Shown here: one piece after another, positions 53,291-64,000 of the stretch
How positions within the stretch are numbered: position 1 is the first letter of the stretch
How the letters are laid out: every line of letters begins with the position of its first letter
Source: Strobilurus pachycystidiatus
Taxonomy: Eukaryota; Basidiomycota; Agaricomycetes; Agaricales; Physalacriaceae
Direction: 5' to 3'
Assembly (NCBI GenBank): GCA_019915135.1
Contig: JAHLMK010000020.1
Location: forward strand, 62,001 to 126,000
DNA length: 64,000 nucleotides
Position numbers and translations under genes: made by a program
Notes under the pieces: model-generated
What the model saw: the letters and a program-made list of their open reading frames with translations, nothing else
Told to the model about the DNA's origin: nothing
The model's database searches: none

Positions 53291-55948
53291 TCGCAGTCAC
53301 TCACCTGGCGCGTGAATATTGAGTTCCTGCAATACAAACTTCTCCAAACAGCTTGGCGAACGCAAACCTCCATTCGTTTCCAGGGTTTGAATATTTCTCC
53401 TGAAATCAATAATCCGGACCCTTACCTTTACGTTCGCGGTATTTACAGGCTGGCCAAACTTTGGTATATGTTGCGATATTGTCCCAAATCGCATAGAGAG
53501 TTTGGCCGGTTGCTTGTAGCACAGAGGCCATGCAGATTCTTGGGGGCGAGCGGGAATAGTCGTGGTCTAAGTGCAAGTCCCAAATTAGGAACAGTAAGTG
53601 ATGGTCATCACTTGAGCTTAGACCACAACCTCCACACGGTCGTTCTCGCTCTCTCTCAGCATTTGTCGATGTTTCTGAACTTCTCGATTCACAAATCCAT
53701 TTTATCCTTCCTGCACTGTGCTACTATGAAGATGGAAGTTGAATTTCGAGGAAAATTGGAACGGAGAACGCGCTCCAAGTCCGGAATACTATTGTGTTCT
53801 GGCGCGCCTACCTGGACCCTGTGAATGGATGGGATTTGAATCATCGCCAGATATGACGCGCTGTGGGCGTCTTTGATATTATCCCATCGCGGAGGCGGCT
53901 CATGAGGGGGGCCTTTTTGCTTTTTGCGCATCCGGCTGACTTCTGCTTGCTTACAGATCACCTTCCCGCTCACCTTGAGCTGCTGACTCTGTAGCTCTGC
54001 CTCACTCGGTGTCTCTTACGATCGCAATTACTTATAGCGCTGGCTGCGCTGCTACTTCTCTTCTGTTTGACGGTTGAACAATGATTACGCTGCTGTACTT
54101 CTCCGTCGGCTCTATGCCTTCATGATTCATCTTTCATAGGGATCAGCCAATAAAAGACTGCGTCAAGGCGCACGGACCGCGTTCACAGCGCCAGAAAACG
54201 CGATATGATGCATTCAATCACCTACATGCCATATCAATGGGAACTTCGTTTACAGTTCTCCTTGCCGCCGGTCCACATCAGACAATCACCATGGACACTG
54301 CACACACCCACATTGCTACACTGTTGAACGCCCTGCGCTCCTGCCACGGTGGTCTGGTACGTTGCCTTCAGCTTTTCATCCACCTTCCTTACTGACTTGG
54401 ACACTCGCAACAACGAGCACCGCAAGCCCGTTGACGGCGTCGTCCACGACAATCAAGGGGCTCCCTCCGTTATCTAACTGCGCCACAAGCCCACGGGATG
54501 CTCGCTCATCGAGCCACGAAATCCCTGACCCAATATCATCGCAGGCTCTCATGTGTGGACACAGCCTTTGTTTTTGCCATGGTGTAGTATTACGAACTGA
54601 AAGCCGATGGTGCATCAGCAAGTTCTCCCGAAAACTGTTCGGAACTTTTTGAACTTTTCCCCTGCCAAAATCGGGCCGAAAAGTTGAACAGTCAACAGTC
54701 GAACAGCTAGGTCCGAAACCCTGAACAGTTCGATCACTCGGAGTCACCTTGCACATCCCCCTCCCTCCCACGTAGAATTCCCGCTGGGTTCAGAGGGCAT
54801 GAATTGAATGTTAAAATATTGTATTAGATTTTCAGGTACCAGAAATAGTCAACGGTGGTGGTAGACTACTTAAAAATTCGAACAAACAGTGGAAAAGTCC
54901 AAACAGCCGACCAGCAATTGGGGAGGTTTGCTGATGTGGGCAGGTCTTACTCCTTCCACTGAATCGACTATGCTTTATACTGACCTGTCACCCACAGGTC
55001 ACTTCAACTACGGATGCACGTCACTCTGTTCGAGATGGGTTGCCGTGACAAAGCATCAGCAACTCAGCTACTTCTCACATGAGGTAGGTCGCTGTCGCTG
55101 CTTTCATTCGTCCCTGTTAACCAGTCAGATATTGCGCCCTATGTAGCCGATGATCATGCGCTCAGTAATGATGGCGATACTCTCTACTCTCAGAGATGAC
55201 TGAATTGATCCGCGGCACTCGCAAGTGTGCAGTACGACCGTACGTCCTGATATATACCTGTTGCTCTGGTCACCCGCCCCGCCCCATTCATTCCAGTTGC
55301 TATCCACGTCGGTGGACCCAATCTTTCCGGCCGTCCTGCGGCGAACGCTCGACGTTGACAATGATTGTCATTGCGGAAACGGCCGCCCACCACCAACTGT
55401 CTTTGATGATTCTCCATTATGATCTCAAAGTCGTTTGTAACACTAATCTCTGCTTAGGTGGACCAGCAAATAATAGCGTTCAGTCTATCTGCAAACAACG
55501 CTCTGGGCGCTGGGTGACTGCTGTAAGTCCCTTGTAAGACCCTTCTCATGGCCCGTGTATGCTTACTGTTACCAAAAGGTGAATTTGATCATGATATCCG
55601 GATGCTACAATTGACGCCCCACCCTTGCTGTCTATTTGGATGCCCTGCAAGCATCCGTTGACATTGTTATTTTTGGTAAGCCAGTGTTCCTCGTGTAAAC
55701 ATCCTTTAACCTGATCCGCCATATGACTACACCCAGTGCGCCACTGCCGCTATTCAGCAGGGTACGTTTGAATTCATAGTCGACGGTCCAGGCCCATGTA
55801 CCCATCGTCAGAAGCTGGAGAAGTTTTGTTTGACGATGAGGATATGTCTGTGTATGTCAATCTTTTCCCATCGTCTCCAGGAGTTCTGTAATAATCGTGC
55901 CCAACCACTGACACAATAACCACTGAGCCAAAAGGCTACTATGACGAC
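53291..55948. other. Region without a recognised gene
   Basis: Several ORFs of 70-210 codons, none with a recognisable domain. A hairpin-forming inverted repeat GGTCTAAG-CAAGT (53562-53635) surrounds the palindrome AGTGATGGTCATCACT. A small inverted repeat with GTTGAACAG/CTGTTCG motifs lies at 54620-54735. Intron-like GTACGT and CAG signals around 54300-54420 suggest decayed host genes. Confidence 0.4.
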
Positions 55949-56459
55949 TTGTCATTTAGTGTGGTTGGGGCTATATATACCATGTGTTATAGACTGTTCC
56001 GCATGTCTATAACAAGTTCAGTCAGATTCATAGCGACGCAGAGACTGCCCTTGGTAGCTGCTTACCTCAACGTTGTCTTTAGGGCCGTCGAATTGATCAT
56101 CATGGTATGTCGACGCTTCTCGCAGTCTTCATCAATGATAACTCCTCATATGCTTTCAGCTAGTATCTTTAGCTTCATCGCCGAAATCTGGACGTTTTGG
56201 TGACTCACTGACATGGCTTCGACTCCTCCACTCTCATACAGGACAGGTATGGTCTTTACCTTTCTCGCCATTGGGACCAATACTGACTCTTTCTTTGGAG
56301 CTAGATATCATCGCTCACTTGGACGCCTACTACTTCACGGCCCCGGAATCACGGGGCGAGTGTCTTGCACGGTATTGTGTCTTCTTTCTCGATAAGGTCT
56401 TCAACGTCCTCCGGATAGACCTTGTTTTCACTGCCATGACCGCCTACAAGCTTAAATGA
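55949..56459 (+). pseudogene. Remnant of a spliced gene, unknown
   Basis: Plus-strand open segments TQRLPLVAAYLNVVFRAVEL, then GTATGT to CTTTCAG, and LDIIAHLDAYYFTAPESRGE and FFLDKVFNVLRIDLVFTA to a stop at 56457 read like protein exons. The first is hydrophobic and may be a membrane helix. Exon joins are unsure and no family is recognised. Confidence 0.3.
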
Positions 56460-56892
56460 ATTCATCACTGTTCAACCGTGTACTTGTCATTGACTTGTTC
56501 TTAGAAGCCTTTCCAGCCCCGCACTCACTCATGATGCCCTCGGGAATGGCAGACTCAATATCATGCATGTGGCGCGTTGTTCTCGTGGCTAATTTGCTGA
56601 CCTAGTGCTCATATTACGCTTATGCTTCCCTCGTGCGCCTTTTTTTCAGTTGATGCCCTCGGGAACGATGAGAGTATGCGTGGTGCCATCGTCGTCTGCC
56701 GATGAATAAGTTGGTCTGTAGGAGCGACAATGGCGGGGAAGAAACAAGGCCGTCCGGATGGTTAACTCATTGAACGGTGGGGTAGAGGACGTTTGGCTTC
56801 CCTTGTTCTTCTTTGCTGTCGTCGGTGGCGTCCATGTTTGTTCACCCAGACAAATACAACTACATGTATAGAAGAAATTCAAGTGAAATATA
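56460..56892. other. Intergenic stretch, no supported gene
   Basis: GATGCCCTCGGGAA occurs twice (about 56534 and 56653). A minus-strand ORF (56900-56646) is not supported. Confidence 0.3.
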
Positions 56893-56982
56893 CTATTCAA
56901 CTGTGCTATGGAACTTCTTTAGATCGTCAATACGGTCCTTCAAGGTAGCTTCCTGCTCTACAATCAGTTCCTTCACCTCTGC

Positions 56983-57672
56983 TAGGGTTTCAAAGTCCAG
57001 TCCATGTAGACCGGTAAGACCGGTGGACTGGACCGGACTAGACCGGTCATATGACCAGTCCAACATGGACCGGTCCTTCCAGTCCTACCAGTCCCGGTCC
57101 TAGGTCCAGAGCTCAACCCAGATTCATTAGGACTGGTAAAGACTGGTTTAGGACCGGTTTGGACCGGTCTATTCAGGGTTCAGTTAAAACCAGTCAAATG
57201 TCCTTCTAAAGGGTCATTATATATGATTTTATGGCAAACTTACCTTGACTTGACGGGTCAATGGTAAATTTACCCTCACTGAGGCGTTCCTATGGTAAAC
57301 TTTCTATGACTTATATACTCATATGGTACATTTAGCTGCACATACTCTCTTACATTTGGAAATGTCATCTTGTTGTGGCTGAAACATATGATACAAGCTT
57401 TACTAGTCATTCATTTCATTGTCATTGACTATATGATCTATCTGGTAAACTTATATAATGGTAAACTTACTCGAAAATGTGCAGAAATGTAAATTTAGGC
57501 TTGTGATCCTTTGGACCGGTCCTGGACCGGTTTAGGACCGCAGACCGGACTGATTAGGACCGGTTTTTGCGGTCCTAACCAGTCCAGTCCTAGGTCCAGC
57601 CAGATTGGTCCAGTCCCCAGTCCATGACCTCAGAGGTCAAAAGACCGGACCGGACCGGACTTTTAAACCCTA
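56983..57672. mobile_element. Miniature element with GGACCGGT-rich ends
   Basis: Ends TAGGGTTTCAAAGTCC and GGACTTTTAAACCCTA form an inverted repeat. Each terminal 150-180 bp is packed with GGACCGGT, GGACTGG and CCAGTCC motifs, and the core is AT-rich with repeated ATGGTAAACTT. Only a GC dinucleotide is repeated at the borders, so the target duplication is unclear. No coding capacity. Confidence 0.75.
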
Positions 57673-57779
57673 GCAATCAGGCTCTCGAGGCAAACGCGCT
57701 GCCACTCTGCAATAGTGTTCGCGCCCTCCCGATTTGTTGTTTTGCGATGTTACTTGGGTCTGGAGTCTGAAATAAGGTC

Positions 57780-59170
57780 AGTACTCAATGTTGATCATAA
57801 CGGTTTGGTCTGCACCAGCATGCGTCAGGCCGTTGCCTTGGTACGTTTTCGCGGTCCTGGACTTGAGGGCAGATATGGGCCTCGCCGGCGGGGCGTTCAG
57901 CCTTGACGCAAACTGGACCGGAACCGCTAAAACGGTCAGTGTCAATGTTCCCGAAATCATGTATTGGATGACTTACGAGATGATAGCGCCGCTCGCGAGA
58001 CGTCGATACGTCGTCTTGCGGCATTCTCAAGGTCCCGATGTGCCTAGGAACAAGGTGAGGCTTTGCCTGACATGTGGCGCACAACACGAACTCACCATAA
58101 ACAGGGCAACAACGGCCGCATAGTAGAGCGGGAGACTCGCCTCGCCGGCGGAGTGTCGACCTACACAACCTGTAAAAGTCAGCGGAAATCATACAAGTTA
58201 ATGACAGACTCGTCGTTCATTTCAGGCAGTCCGCACGGTGTCGATACATCGTCTCGGGACCTTTACAGGCACAAATACGGCCTGCGCAAGTGCATGCTAG
58301 ACAGTAGACTGAAAATATTGTAGGTACAATCACAGAATTCAGAAAGGACAATGAACTCACCTATGACAGTTCGCGGCAGGACACTGCCGTCAACGTCAAG
58401 GCTGCTGACCTTCGAGCCAAGATCTCGCCTCGCCGGCGGGGCGTCCGGGTCCGCAGAAATTCGGATATCTGAACTCTAAAATGTTGTCAGTATTGAAGTC
58501 GATGCAGAACTTTTTTGCTGAACTCACCAGACGTTTGAAGCGGTCCGCGCGGCGTCGATAGATCGTGTCGGCAAAATTTCAAGCATGGAGTAGCTGGCAA
58601 ATAATCCCAGTAAGTTTGAGAGATCACAAACAACGCCGAACTCATCTGAGAAAGTACGCAGCGCACAGCTGCTGACCACGTAAGGCTCGGACTGTAAGGC
58701 TGCGACGTCGCCTTGCCGGCGAGGCGTCTGGGTCCGAGGAATTTCGAGAAAGACAGCTGTGAAAGTTGTTAGGGAAGGCAGGTCTCATTCAGAACAGTAT
58801 TGTTCAACTCACCAGTCATTTCAGGCGGTCCGCGCGGCGTTGATACGTCCCCTCACGACGTTTCCGGGCACGGGATGAGGTCGAGGAGAACCGGGAGTGT
58901 GTGGCGCAGGAACGGCAAGGCCGTGGCCGTGGCCGTTATCAGCACACCCAGGAATTGATGCACTGTCAAAGGAGAGTCAATATCTCTTTAAATGACATGC
59001 ACTGACGGCTCACCAGTCCACACAAATGGGTCTTCAACCCCATTCGCAACTCATGACAGCAGCAAGCGGCTGCTATCTATGCGTGTCTGGCCGGACTTGA
59101 GGACGCGGGAGTTTGCCTCGCTGGCAGGGTGTCGACCTTGGGCAATTTGGGGTCGCACAGCGCTGGAAAA
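57780..59170 (-). repeat. Array of about 280-bp exon-intron-like units
   Basis: A GC-rich core with CTCGCCGGCGGGGCG or a variant occurs at about 57881, 58141, 58430, 58711 and 59117. A second core, CGCGGCGTCGATACRTC, occurs at about 58000, 58232, 58545 and 58833. On the minus strand the cores lie in short segments bordered by GTGAGT donors and AG acceptors. One frame reads G-R-P/H-A/S-G-E-A at each first core. It looks like a gene grown by exon duplication, now decayed. Confidence 0.5.
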
Positions 59171-59440
59171 GTCATCAGTCAACATCCGGAACTCACGAGC
59201 ATGCAGGTGAAGCTTCTCTCCAAGCGCGTGGGTGCTGAAATTAATGTGTAAAGGCTGGAGGACGTTCAAGGAGCTCCAAATCGACGAGAAGAAATAGAAA
59301 ACCAACTCTGTTAGGACCTGAGCCCGCACTCTCACGTGCTCAAGCTCATACAGCGCCACACAGCAACTGCACACCTCCATATGTGAATCCCATGTCCCAA
59401 AGCCGTCCTCGGGGTAGAGGCCAGGAGATCTCCTAGGCAC

Positions 59441-60994
59441 TCTGCCTAGCGAGACTTCTGTTCAGATCGTCTAGCCGTTGTCTTGCTCAACGGTAGACCC
59501 ATAGTGTCGTTGTGGATCCTATTCACCTGCGCCACTCATTACACTCCATTGGGGCAGCGCTACACAAGCGGGGATCAATGTCTAGCACCCTCAATGCATA
59601 GACAGCAATCCAACAGTGACTGCACCATTGCCTCGTCCTCGACGAGAGCAAGTGTACAGCCAGTGTCAGAGAGATCCATCCATATTCATCCCTGACCCAC
59701 TCGACAGAGATCCCCACGGGATACCATCAATGAGAGCAAGCGTCCAGTTGCATGGCATGTCGACGGTGTACTCAGTGAGGCAAGGACAATCCTGTGGCAA
59801 AGGGACAGTGGAGAAAGAGGAGGATGACAAGTAAGAGTACGATTCAGCAAAGAGTGAAGCGTACAATGAGAGAGGGCCCCTTAGAGAGCAATTTCCCAAT
59901 GGCAGAGGCAAGATGCCAAAGGGTACTGCGAAGGAATGTACAATAGCGCAGATGCAATAATGTCCAGCTCTGAAGTACATAGGCAAATGTACTTCGACTT
60001 ATATACCATTCTAATGTGCCAAATTGGTTACTGACTGAGTCAGAGCTCCCACTGTGTCGGATGCAATGGAAGACACTTAATCCACTGTTTCAAGGAGCGG
60101 GGCGCCCGATCGGCGGGATGCCATTGGTCGGGAGGGCGGGAATGGCGGGAGCATGCGCTCATGCGCCTAACATCTGGAAACACCTATAGACCTTAAGTTG
60201 AATGAAGATCACTAAAAGTGTTTTCAAGCATGAAAAGCCAAAAAGCCCCAAAGACGATTTAAGACAAGGTTATCAAGTACATATACTTGAAAATGTCTCA
60301 AAGCAGATCAAATCATTCCACAGGCAGTATACAATCTTCTGAAAGTATCTGTATCAGATAACCTTGTCTTAAATCTTTTTACATGTCTCCAAAAGTTGAC
60401 TTCAAAGAGCTTCCAAGTCGGGTGAAATATAACTTCATACGCTTTTAACAGGCTTTGAAACTATCTTCAAATTATCATCAGTTTTATGTCTTGAAGAACC
60501 TTGTCTTCATTTATCTTCACTATGCTTACTCACTACCTTGAATACACTTGCCATGCATTCTCATGACGCTTTCACCATGCTTAAAACATAACTTCAGTCT
60601 ACTTTCACTTCATTTTGCAAGCACTTATAATATGTCTTCACTGTCTCTGTATAGCACTTTGACTGTACTCGCATTGCGCTTTCACTATGCTGTAAGTTGA
60701 CTTGCTATGCACTTTCTATATGCCTTAACAACATATGCAAATCACTCTATAGACATCCAAATGCACTTTGACAGCACTGTCAAAGTACATACAAACTGCA
60801 ATAAACTCAACAAAAGTTCAAAATTAAGCATATAAAAGCAGCAAAAATAATGATTGTATTCCAAACCAAAGCAACTATCTAAACTATCTACTGGTAATTA
60901 AGAGGACAAGAGGATATTATGATGAGGGTTGATAATGTAGACAAACAAATGAATGACTGTTATATCGAAAAACCAGAATCAAGCAACAAAATGA
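59441..60994. other. Intergenic region with a perfect 19-bp inverted repeat
   Basis: GATTTAAGACAAGGTTATC at 60256-60274 recurs inverted at 60357-60375. 60480-60800 is simple sequence rich in CTTTCACTATGC-like motifs. GGCGGGAT-type motifs lie at 60110-60150. ORFs at 59483-59986 are not supported. Confidence 0.45.
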
Positions 60995-62870
60995 TTAGGC
61001 AGATGCAACTGAAGCCTCCAAGGCAGCGAAATTCAAAGAGCCCATAGCATGCGAAACAGTGGTCTCCAACAGAAAGGTCTTGTTGGTATGAACACTAAAA
61101 AGAAACATTAGACAACAAAACAATCTTTGAAAGAGTACACACAGCATGTCCTTGAAAAGAGAAGACTGAATAGAGGCGACAAAGTTAGGAGCCTGACTCT
61201 CAACAAACTCCAGTTCTGAAAGATGATGAAAGTAGCGAACAGATGAGTCCTCCTTGAAATCGCTGCGCCGCATGGTGCCATCCCTCCACTCTTCAAGGGC
61301 ATGTTCAATCTATGAGAGATCCTTAGTAGCATGAACTGACAACTAGAAATCAACTCACTGCAGTCATAGTCAAGGCCATGAAGACACTAGGTAGCTTCTG
61401 TAACTCTATGAGTGTGCGAAACATCTCAGAGTTAGCCTTCCCTCTGCCTTCCATGAACAAGGCACGAGGAACGGCCTCGAAGAAGGCAGCCTGGAATGGC
61501 ATGTCACCATCAAATACCCGTTTCTAGAACACATCAGTAAAGCCCTTAGATCTGAGATGAGGACCCTTACCACAACCTCGAGCCCTCCGAACTTGTAGGC
61601 CTCAGTCTTCAGGAACCAGGAAATGACCTCCACAATTTCGGTAGGGCGCATCGAGCCCGGGATGCCCAAGGAGGAAAGCTGCTCACGGGCAACGCGGATG
61701 ATGGCATTCATCAACTGGCCACGTGCATATGTTACCTAGAACATTGTTAGCATTGCCTTTTCAACAACTCAGGACTCATACCCAAATAAGCAATTTCTGC
61801 CACTTTGCAGGGCTCTTCTGGAGGCGGGCCCACGTTTCGCAAAGCTCGGCATCAGCTCCCGGGGCCATGGCTGCCTCCTTGATGACATCCGCCGCATGAG
61901 TCAAGCGGTTCAGAGGGCCTGGATACGGCGTGCGCGTGGCGGTGACAACGACCATGTGTTTCTTGCTCTGCACGCCAAGGCGCTGAGATGCCGGCGAGAT
62001 CTGCTGAGTAAGGACCTCCATGAGTATCAAGAGTCAAGAGTATACTCGCATACTTGACTCGTCATAATACTCATGAGTATGACTCGTTCTGATCCGCGGA
62101 TCAAGACGAGTCAAGTCAAAGATGGGTCGCAAGTATGAGTTTTGGAGACATCAATTTTCATAATAGGTGTATCATCATATGTTCCTTGAGTAAATGAATG
62201 TTTTGTGAATCCTCTATGTATATTTAATCAATAAGTTCTATATGATAGTCATTCATTATATAAATGGAATGATATACACTTGAAAAGTAAGAGTATCCGT
62301 GAGTATTGACCCGTTAAACCCGTACTCGTCTTGATCCGTACCTGTATGAGTCAAGTCAAAGAAGAGTCACGAGTATTGGTTTTGAAGCATGAGTACTCGT
62401 GTCACGGGTCAAGAGTATACTCGAGTATTGACTCGTGGAGGTCCTTACTGCTGAGCGGTGACCTTGGCGCTCTTCAGAGGCACGCGGTCCTCTTCGTCAT
62501 CCGAATCATGATCGCGACGACCACGACGGCGCTTCTGCCTCGGTTTGCTCGGGGTGACGAAGGGGTCATCAGAGCTGACAACCTGGATAACAAGACATTA
62601 GTAAGATGGAAGGAGACCAAGCCATTGACTTACAATAGTGTCCGAAGAGTCGTCAAAATCAACGGGGTCACTCGACGCGACGGGGATGTCATCCTCGACA
62701 TCAGAAGAGGCGGGCAGCCTGTCGTCGTCCTCTGGATCGTCTTCTTCATTTTGCTCACCAACCGGGGCAGTCACAGGTCCTGACAACAGCTTTGTGAGCA
62801 ATGCACATGCTGACGCGTTCTATGTTACTCACCACTATGGCCCGCCTCTAAGGTGTCCACGTCATCGTCA
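60995..62870 (-). pseudogene. DUF6532-like protein gene, broken by a MITE and cut at its 5' end
   Basis: Minus-strand exons in order: LLWQEADDDVDTLEAGHS, an acidic exon (EEDDPEDDDRLP), PFVTPSKPRQKRRRGRRDH (a likely nuclear signal), then ISPASQRLGVQSKKHMVVV, ARGQLMNAIIRVAREQL, FQAAFFEAVPRALFMEGRG, SVFMALTMTAIEHALEEW and a last exon ending at 60995. The second half fits the mushroom-specific DUF6532 pattern (ALT-TAIEHALEEW), whose role is unknown. A MITE at 62009-62447 splits the exon between AQQ and ISP; without it the frame joins. The 5' end is missing at the presumed KDZ-4 border. Confidence 0.55.
62009..62447. mobile_element. hAT-like MITE, 439 bp, in the DUF6532-like gene
   Basis: Ends TAAGGACCTCCATGAGT and ACTCGTGGAGGTCCTTA are inverted repeats. 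The 8-bp target duplication CTGCTGAG is perfect (62001-62008, 62448-62455). Internal GAGTATACTC and GACTCGTC motifs repeat near both ends. No ORF of note. Confidence 0.9.
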
Positions 62871-62944
62871 GCCTCTTGCCAAAGCAGCGGCGGGTTTGTT
62901 CAGCCATAGCTGTACTGATAATATATATTAGGATGATAACCTGT

Positions 62945-64000
62945 CACCCCCCTCATTGTATTATATCACGACATGTATGGAAGGGACTTGTAATATTTTA
63001 TGGGGGTCTTTGGAAGTTGTACCGGCTCCTCGGCTGGGGTGATTATGTCTCTCTGCCGTATATGCCGACATAAGGTCTTAGCGTATCCCCCGGCATCACG
63101 GCAACCTCATGATTATGTGGCGCACAATAATATCCAGCATAGAATGCATTCTTCAGACTATGAGTACAGCTTGAGGGAGATAACTAAATGGTGCGTCGAG
63201 GTCTTTTAGCAGATGAAGCAGGGGCAGAGAAGGGAGCACCAGTGGATACCCGCTTCTTTCCAGCACTCTTGATAGCCGGGGTGGGGGTGGAGGGGACTGA
63301 AGCATCTTGTCGAATACCCATATCATATCAGCAACCAGATCCTCCCACTCCTTCAGATAACCCTCCTCCCCCTCCACCGCCCCCTCCACCGCCTCTCCCC
63401 ACCACACCGCCGCCAGTAAGAGGAGGAAGATGTCATTCTTCCCCTTAGCAGGGAGCTTCCCCCACTCATCCTGAACCGCACCCCCTGCAACCACCTCCCC
63501 GTTCTTGTCCTTTCTCCAATCGGGATTGAGAGCGTTCTACCATTTCCTCAGAGAATCCCCGAACGGCTTCGCCTTCAAAGAGGAGGGGGCGTTGGCTTTA
63601 CGCCCACACTTCTGCCACTGCCCAATCTCTTCTGGTCTGCTAGCAGTTCCATAACCCGAACCCTTCCCCTCTGCATCTGCTCCCAGGTGAAGTTCCAACC
63701 TCCCCCACAGGTTGATTAGCTCTCCTAGACCTCCCCTCATCTTATCCTTCAGGTAGGTGTTAAACGAATCCTTCATCCACCCCGTCCACCCAGTCATTGT
63801 AATGGGACTCTGCTCTCCAGGAGGGTTATCCTGGGACATGGGAGCATCCACCTCCATTTCAGCAGCATCTCCATCAGGAGCGTGAGGTGCGGTTGGTGTT
63901 TGCCTGCAGTTCCGTTTGCTGGGGAGCTGCCGCGCCTTGATTGACGGCCGGCAAAACATCCGGAGTTGGCGAGCAATGCTGATTGGAAGTTGGCGTATGT
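62945..64000 (-). mobile_element. KDZ-4: probable left end of a fourth KDZ element
   Basis: The border is inferred from CACCCCCCTC at 62945 (compare CACCCTATGC of other copies), from a GTGGCGCACA motif shared with the KDZ-3 terminal repeat, and from a gene B homologue whose 3' end lies about 200 bp inside, as in KDZ-3. The right end is outside the window, so the duplication cannot be checked. Confidence 0.45.
63153..63976 (-). pseudogene. KDZ accessory gene B homologue with an in-frame TAG
   Basis: Minus-strand frame with GWTGWMKDSFNTYL, PFGDSLRKW, then TAG at 63537-63539 where other copies have a second W (KWWK or KWWR), and onward NALNPDWRKDKNGEVV, LLLLAAVWWGEAVEG and DLVADMIWVFDKML. The WWGE block and following helix match gene B of KDZ-1 and KDZ-3. 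One G-to-A change explains the stop. The reading frame runs to the window edge. Confidence 0.6.

Larger units (their letters stand above)
56893..59440 (-). pseudogene. Multi-exon gene remnant with coiled-coil C-terminus, split by a MITE
   Basis: The C-terminal exon reads AEVKELIVEQEATLKDRIDD and KKFHSTVE with stop at 56893. Its upstream half (TIAEWQRVCLESLI) lies at 57673-57730, across a 690-bp element; the amphipathic pattern continues over the join. Further upstream, 57780-59440 holds many short minus-strand exons with GTGAGT donors. Product unknown. Not one continuous readable gene now. Confidence 0.4.

Noticed and set aside
1..64000. tRNA, rRNA, CRISPR arrays, bacterial operons or Shine-Dalgarno sites
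   Set aside because: None seen; intron structure and element content are those of a fungal nuclear genome.

Overview
The window looks like nuclear DNA of a mushroom-forming basidiomycete (Agaricomycete). The grounds are 47-70 nt introns with GT/GC-AG borders, KDZ-type DNA transposons with cysteine-cluster transposases, Ty3/Gypsy and tyrosine-recombinase-type retroelement genes, and a DUF6532-like gene. No rRNA, tRNA, CRISPR or confident housekeeping gene was seen. It is a nest of mobile elements inserted into one another, with a few broken host-type genes between them.

Layout. 1-1594 is the 3' end of an LTR element (family A). 2719-6805 is a related LTR element (family B) cut by KDZ-1 (6806-14110). 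14111-16440 holds two unrecognised ORFs. 16441-24386 is Ty3/Gypsy element D; its leader carries a complete young LTR element (family C, 17353-22197). From about 25.1 kb to 40221 runs Ty3/Gypsy element E. Its gag is split by KDZ-3 (27183-37355), whose right terminal repeat in turn carries a solo LTR of family A. 40222-47465 is KDZ-2, lacking its left end. 47466-50988 is a DIRS-like retroelement on the minus strand. 51-60 kb holds short-exon gene remnants, two miniature DNA elements and an array of about 280-bp exon-intron units. 60995-62870 is a DUF6532-like gene broken by a hAT-like MITE. A fourth KDZ element probably begins at 62945.

Two systems stand out. First, the KDZ elements carry a three-gene cassette. 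A transposase (intact at 32228-35981, 9 exons, 1103 codons) is divergent from two minus-strand accessory genes. One encodes an RNase H1 N-terminal (RNA/DNA hybrid-binding) domain without a nuclease domain. The other is a large multi-exon protein. Parts of the cassette recur in all four KDZ copies. Second, the family C LTR element has nearly identical 1089-bp LTRs and a 5-bp target duplication but no reverse transcriptase. It encodes a short sense protein with a membrane-like segment and a CCHC knuckle, and a 450-codon three-exon gene antisense to the element. Families A, B and C share a hairpin abutting the polypurine tract.

Both Ty3/Gypsy elements place -1 slippery heptamers (GGGTTTT or GGGTTTC), in the correct phase, just before each ORF-ending stop. 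Element E has two in series (gag to protease, protease to RT). All functional statements are read from sequence and remembered family features; no database search was possible.
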